From Lachnospiraceae bacterium (GTDB taxonomy: Bacteria > Bacillota > Clostridia > Lachnospirales > Lachnospiraceae): DNA of 34,106 nt. Shown here piece after piece: positions 29,774 through 34,106 of the stretch. Under the pieces are notes generated by a model that did not search any database, was not told the DNA's origin, and saw nothing but the letters and a program-made list of their open reading frames with translations. Numbering within the stretch: position 1 is the first letter of the stretch; the number at the start of each line of letters is the position of its first letter. The translations under genes and the position numbers were made by a program. The DNA lies in NCBI GenBank assembly GCA_017472605.1, contig JAFUPV010000041.1, positions 1 through 34,106 on the forward strand. Reading direction: 5' to 3'.

Positions 29774-31465
29774 ATGACACGACTATTTGAAACGCATCAG
29801 ATCAGAAAACAGACCATGTTGACAGGGAGACTCTGGGATTTTACGGCGCTGGAGGGAGAGCATGCCGGCAAACACATACCGGTGATGACTCCGGGCTGTT
29901 GGGAGACCTTGCCTGGATACGAGAACTACCGCGGACTGGCGGAATATACTACGACCTTTGAGGCAGAGGGAGATATCCGTCTGGAATTCAAGGGAGTCAG
30001 CCACATGGCATGGATTTTTGTGGATGGAAAAGAAGTAGCCAGCCACTATAATGCATACACGCCATTTGATGCGGTTGTACGCGGTCTTGCTGCCGGAGTT
30101 CACGAACTGAAAGTGAAAGTGGACAATTCCTTTAAGCCGGAATATGCCCTGAACCGTCCCAATGATTACATGTCCTATGGCGGAATCAGCCGTGCTGTTG
30201 TACTGGAAGAGATCAGCCAGGTCTATGTGAAAAACATTCATGTGACACCGCTTGAACCGGCAGACGGTGGATGGAAGGCGAGAATACAGGTATTTACGGA
30301 GAATCTCACAGCGGCTGACGTGACTGTTGCACTTCAGATCGAGCTGGCCGGATGGAATGAGTGCAGCCCTGAACGGAAGGCAGTACCGGGAACGCAGATG
30401 ATTCTGGATACGGTGGTTACGATTCCGGGTGTGAAGTCATGGATGCCGGATACTCCGAACCTGTATCTGGTGAAGACTGCATTATTAATAGAAGGAAAGA
30501 AAGTGGACGATCTGATTGACCGTATTGGTTTTAGAACCGTATCGATTCAGGGAAACAGGGTGCTGATGAATGGAAAATCTCTGCGGATTAAAGGCTTCAA
30601 CCGTCATGAGGATCACCCGCAGTATGGCTGCGCGCTGCCGCTTTCCGCAATGGCATATGATCTGGCACTGATCCGCGACATGGGAGGAAACTCCGTTCGC
30701 ACCTCTCATTATCCAAATGATGAATTATTCCTTGATCTCTGCGATGAGCTGGGAATTCTGGTGTGGGAGGAACATCATCTGAGGGGCGGAAGCGAGACCA
30801 TGATGCGCAATCCATATTTCGAAATCTATGCAGAGCAGGTAATCGAGGAAATGATTACACTTCACTATAATCATCCCAGCATCTACATCTGGGGCATTAT
30901 GAATGAATGTGCCAGTGATACCGAGTTCGGACGTACCTGCTATGAAAAGCAGTATGCGCTGATTCGCCGACTGGATCAGAGCCGCGTATGCAGCTCCGCA
31001 TCCTGCCGGTATGAAAAAGACATCTGCATGGATCTGCCGGATGTCGTTTCCTGGAACATGTATCCGTACTGGTATGAACGAAAAACAGCAGAAGATATGG
31101 TGAATGGTCTTTACAACTGGACGCAGAATGAAGGAAAGGGAGGCGGGAAGCCATTCCTGGTGACGGAGATCGGGGCAGGCGCGCTCTATGGTTTCCGCAG
31201 CCACGACCGTGATCCGTGGACGGAGGAATATCAGGCAGAATGTCTGGAGAAGCAGCTGACAGAAGTGATGAATTATCAAAACTGCATGGGTCTTTATATC
31301 TGGCAGTTCTGTGATGTCCGCGTAAACCGGGAATGGTTTGACAGACGCCCCCGTACCAGAAATAACAAAGGCATTGTAGATGAGTTTTGCAGACATAAGC
31401 TGGCATATGATGTCGTAAAACGGCTGTTTGGAGCGGTACCGGATTACTGGGAGGAAGAGAATTGA
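29774..31465 (+). CDS. Glycoside hydrolase family 2, beta-glucuronidase-type
   Basis: 563 residues from ATG 29774; AGAGG lies 7 nt upstream. It has the compact GH2 layout: jelly-roll (residues ~10-165), Ig-like domain (~170-275) and TIM barrel (~280-555). Acid/base Glu378 sits in IWGIMNECAS and nucleophile Glu465 in VTEIGAG. Near the C-terminus Asn530-Asn531-Lys532 (RNNKG) matches the NxK motif (Asn566/Lys568 of E. coli GusA) that reads the glucuronate carboxylate. This favours beta-glucuronidase over beta-galactosidase; galacturonidase activity is possible in this group. No signal peptide. The stop overlaps the start of the YetA-like gene (TTGA), so the pair is translationally coupled and probably acts on one uronic-acid-bearing substrate. 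Confidence 0.9.
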   Translation: MTRLFETHQIRKQTMLTGRLWDFTALEGEHAGKHIPVMTPGCWETLPGYENYRGLAEYTTTFEAEGDIRLEFKGVSHMAWIFVDGKEVASHYNAYTPFDAVVRGLAAGVHELKVKVDNSFKPEYALNRPNDYMSYGGISRAVVLEEISQVYVKNIHVTPLEPADGGWKARIQVFTENLTAADVTVALQIELAGWNECSPERKAVPGTQMILDTVVTIPGVKSWMPDTPNLYLVKTALLIEGKKVDDLIDRIGFRTVSIQGNRVLMNGKSLRIKGFNRHEDHPQYGCALPLSAMAYDLALIRDMGGNSVRTSHYPNDELFLDLCDELGILVWEEHHLRGGSETMMRNPYFEIYAEQVIEEMITLHYNHPSIYIWGIMNECASDTEFGRTCYEKQYALIRRLDQSRVCSSASCRYEKDICMDLPDVVSWNMYPYWYERKTAEDMVNGLYNWTQNEGKGGGKPFLVTEIGAGALYGFRSHDRDPWTEEYQAECLEKQLTEVMNYQNCMGLYIWQFCDVRVNREWFDRRPRTRNNKGIVDEFCRHKLAYDVVKRLFGAVPDYWEEEN

Positions 31466-34106
31466 GTCGGTTGGAACGATGTGATGCTGCCAATTTGGCA
31501 GGAAGAAGTCAGAATGGCTATACCACCTGGGGATGTGTCTGGAAGAAAGGGCAGCTGACTGCGGAATCCGTGTTCTCAGCGCTGGATGAGACGGGAAAGC
31601 CGGTTCCCATTCAGTCCCGGGTGACGGCATTCTGGCCTGACGGAAGCGTTAAATGGAGTGCTCATACGGCGGACGCATCCGGAATTACCGGGAAAGTGAC
31701 AGTGATTTCAAAACAGGAAGCAGCGAATCCGAAAACAAAGAGCGAACTGGCAGAGGTTCCGGGGAAACGATGGCGCAGCCAGATGCTGGCCTGCAGTTGT
31801 CCGGAAGGCTGGCAGGTGGACACCGGCGCGATTTCCTTTCTGATACCGTCCCGCGGTGATTTTTTCTTCTGTGAAATGCGGGCAGGCGCAACGGAGGTTA
31901 TCAGCCATGCGGAGTCCGTGTTACTTCTTGAAGAACGTCCGAAAGAAGGTGTTTTTGTTCAGAGACGATACCGCGGTCAGATTGAGAAGGTGGAGCTGGT
32001 TGAAAATGGTCCGCTGTTTACAGTCTTTCGGTATGAAGGAATTCATGTGAATGAAGAGGGAGAAAAACGGATTCCGTTTATCCTCTATCTGAAAGCGGGG
32101 AGGGGCAGTAAAAAGCTGTTATTCACACATACCTTTGTGTATGATGGGGATGAAGAGAAGGAATTTCTCAAAGGCCTGGGGATAACGTTTGCCGTTCCGC
32201 TGAAGGGAGCCGTTTATAACAGACATGTGAAATTTGGCGGAGATTATGGATATTTCCATGAAGCCTGTGTGGGTCTGCTGGGTGGAAAGGTGATTCCGAA
32301 GGACATTTATGAGCAGCAGATGAGAGGAGAATTCCTGGACAACAGCCAGTCGGGCATGGAGCGTGTGGAGGGTATTTACCGGGATCTGCCCCATTGGGAT
32401 CGTTATGATTATTTTCAGGACAGCGTCAGTCACTTTGGAATCCGGAAAAAAATTGCGGATGTCAATTGCTGTTTCCTGAATTGTCTGGATGGCATGCATG
32501 CAGCAGGAACTGCGGCTCTGGGCAGCGAGAATGGAAGTCTGCTCTTTGGCGGGAGAGATTTCTGGGAACGCTATCCCTCCGGTTATACGTTTGAGGATCT
32601 GACCGGTGATCAGGCGAAGGTAACGATGTGGCAGTGGGATCCACATGCGGAAGCCATGGATTTCAGACATTATGCCAACCGGGGATATGACCGTGTCTAT
32701 TACGAAGGATATTCCTGGAAGGGGGCGACGCCATATGGGATTGGCTGTACCACAGAATGGGCTGTTGCATATGAGGACTGCCTGATTCCATCAGATGAAA
32801 CGATGGGGGATTTTTCAGAAGCAGTTCAGAATCCGCCTCAGTATGTATGCGCGCCGGAAATCTACCATGAGCGGAAGACCTTCGGATACTGGTCTCTGCC
32901 GAAACGGGAGACACCGGTGGAGAGCTGGCTGGAGGAACAGCTGGATCGGGCTTTTGCCTTCTATCGGGATGAGATCCGGCAGAGGAACTGGTACGGCATG
33001 TTTGATTATGGGGACATCATGCACTCCTATGACAGCAGCCGCCACATATGGCGCTATGACATGGGCGGGTTTGCCTGGGACAACACGGAACTGGTTCCGA
33101 CCTATTGGCTGTGGTATATGTTTTTGAGGACGGGACGCAGGGATGTGTTTGATATGGCGGAGAGGATGTGCCGTCACAGTTCGGAAGTCGATGTGTACCA
33201 TATCGGTCCCATGAAGGGACTGGGATCCAGGCATAATGTGCGTCACTGGGGATGCGCCTGCAAAGAAGTCCGGATTGCGATGGCAGGACATCATCGTTTC
33301 TATTATTATCTGACCGGTGATTATCGGCTGGGAGAAATTTTTGACTCATTTCAGGATGCGGAATTTGCGCTGCTGGAAGTGGATCCGGTTCGTGTCTTTC
33401 ATGAGGGAGAAGAGAATCCCGCTCCGACTCATGCAAGAAGCGGTCCGGACTGGTCCAGCCTCTGTGCCAACTGGCTGGTTCAGTGGGAGCGGTTTCGGGA
33501 TGAAGGATGCCGAAGGAAAATCATGACCGGAATGGAAGACATTGCCAAAGCTCCGTTTGGTCTGGTTTCCGGAACAGATTTTGCATTCGATCCGGAGAGC
33601 GGACACCTGACATATCTTGGTGAGTCTGCTTCCGGCGGCAGCCATCTGCAGTTCTGCATGGGATCCAGTGAGCTTTGGATGGAGCTGGCAGATCTGATGG
33701 AGACAGATGACTGGAAGAAACTCCTGATCGAGTTTGGTGCGTTCTACTTTCTGGATCAGGAAGAGCGAAAAAGAAAAACCGGAGGACTGGTTCGAAGAGA
33801 ATGCTCCCTGATGATACTGGCTTCAGCCATGGGCGCATACAGTGCAGCCATGAGCGGCAATATTGAACTGGCGCAGAAGGTGTGGAAAGAACTGCTGCGA
33901 TCCATCGCGGTCCGCGACGACTGGAACGGGTTCGAAGGAAAAAAACGGATGAATTGCGGCAATCGAAAGGAGCTGTATGAGATCGAATGGATCCATACAA
34001 ACTTTACTGCCCAGTGGTGTCTGAATGTGATTGTCTGTCTGGAGCTGATTCGGGAGTGGCTGCCGGAGAGCCGGGAAGAAGCAGAGGAATGGCTTTTCAA
34101 AGAGCC
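31462..34106 (+). CDS. YetA/PcRGLX-like exo-rhamnogalacturonan lyase family protein (partial, runs off the right edge)
   Basis: An uninterrupted frame from TTG 31462 to the window end (881 codons, no stop). GGGAGG (31449-31454) lies 7 nt before the TTG, and the TTGA overlap with the GH2 stop supports this start; the first in-frame ATG is over 300 nt later. There is no signal peptide. The beginning (GYTTWGCVWKKGQ, FWPDGSVKWSAHTA) and the middle (GGDYGYFHEACVGLL, FDYGDIMHSYD, GGFAWDNTELVP, SRHNVRHWGCACKE) look like the PcRGLX/YetA family, which includes the PL26 exo-rhamnogalacturonan lyase of Penicillium and YetA of Bacillus. It would cut unsaturated or rhamnose-ended rhamnogalacturonan I fragments inside the cell. 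Identification rests on recalled motifs; the C-terminus is not visible. Confidence 0.8.
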   Translation, partial: MSRLERCDAANLAGRSQNGYTTWGCVWKKGQLTAESVFSALDETGKPVPIQSRVTAFWPDGSVKWSAHTADASGITGKVTVISKQEAANPKTKSELAEVPGKRWRSQMLACSCPEGWQVDTGAISFLIPSRGDFFFCEMRAGATEVISHAESVLLLEERPKEGVFVQRRYRGQIEKVELVENGPLFTVFRYEGIHVNEEGEKRIPFILYLKAGRGSKKLLFTHTFVYDGDEEKEFLKGLGITFAVPLKGAVYNRHVKFGGDYGYFHEACVGLLGGKVIPKDIYEQQMRGEFLDNSQSGMERVEGIYRDLPHWDRYDYFQDSVSHFGIRKKIADVNCCFLNCLDGMHAAGTAALGSENGSLLFGGRDFWERYPSGYTFEDLTGDQAKVTMWQWDPHAEAMDFRHYANRGYDRVYYEGYSWKGATPYGIGCTTEWAVAYEDCLIPSDETMGDFSEAVQNPPQYVCAPEIYHERKTFGYWSLPKRETPVESWLEEQLDRAFAFYRDEIRQRNWYGMFDYGDIMHSYDSSRHIWRYDMGGFAWDNTELVPTYWLWYMFLRTGRRDVFDMAERMCRHSSEVDVYHIGPMKGLGSRHNVRHWGCACKEVRIAMAGHHRFYYYLTGDYRLGEIFDSFQDAEFALLEVDPVRVFHEGEENPAPTHARSGPDWSSLCANWLVQWERFRDEGCRRKIMTGMEDIAKAPFGLVSGTDFAFDPESGHLTYLGESASGGSHLQFCMGSSELWMELADLMETDDWKKLLIEFGAFYFLDQEERKRKTGGLVRRECSLMILASAMGAYSAAMSGNIELAQKVWKELLRSIAVRDDWNGFEGKKRMNCGNRKELYEIEWIHTNFTAQWCLNVIVCLELIREWLPESREEAEEWLFKE

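Noticed and set aside
1-34106. CRISPR arrays, rRNA genes and prophage modules
   Set aside because: No regularly spaced 25-40 nt repeats with unique spacers, no rRNA-like stretches, and no capsid, terminase or integrase-like proteins were seen.

Overview
The window reads as chromosomal DNA of a gut Firmicute, most likely a Lachnospiraceae-type Clostridia. The reasons are strong AGGAGG ribosome binding sites, TTGACA/TATAAT promoters, Rpn-type PD-(D/E)XK and AAA/PD-(D/E)XK proteins, an EFR1-type ferredoxin, a flavodiiron protein, and several carbohydrate genes each with its own AraC regulator. I see no rRNA, CRISPR array, phage module or complete insertion sequence.

Layout. 1-330: a cluster of four small hairpins, then tRNA-Met and its terminator. 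549-2123: a secreted protein ending in a DnaJ-like zinc finger. 2301-6815: an AraC regulator divergent from a sugar epimerase-like TIM barrel and two tandem paralogous Gfo/Idh/MocA dehydrogenases. An inverted repeat lies across both divergent promoters. 7230-8261: an Rpn-family nuclease/transposase. 8336-8503: a gene remnant. 8638-9771: a UroD/MtaA-like protein. 9915-10751: pyridoxamine kinase. 10875-13191: a flavodiiron-rubredoxin protein divergent from an EFR1 flavodoxin-ferredoxin. 13297-13629: a second, truncated Rpn-like gene. 13743-14873: a GH109-like member of the Gfo/Idh/MocA fold.

15279-34106 is a plant-polysaccharide island. It holds a broken GH2 gene, GH43, an AAA-ATPase/PD-(D/E)XK protein, an AraC regulator divergent from GH127 beta-L-arabinofuranosidase, a heparinase II/III-like protein, a membrane-anchored AraC regulator coupled to an orphan solute-binding lipoprotein, a GH2 with the beta-glucuronidase NxK signature, and a YetA/PcRGLX-like rhamnogalacturonan lyase family protein that runs off the right edge. 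The set suits pectin (rhamnogalacturonan I with arabinan or arabinogalactan side chains). It resembles the Bacillus yes/yet/lpl region in gene types, but transporter permeases are absent here.

Points for a second look: a hairpin leader placed identically behind two promoters; a repeat family sitting just downstream of three terminators; in-frame minisatellites (12, 15, 27 and 33 nt units) inside four unrelated genes; GH2 decay by a large deletion and a frameshift; and three oxidoreductase-fold genes that may act through 3-keto-sugar chemistry. All functions are inferred from sequence motifs; nothing was searched or computed.
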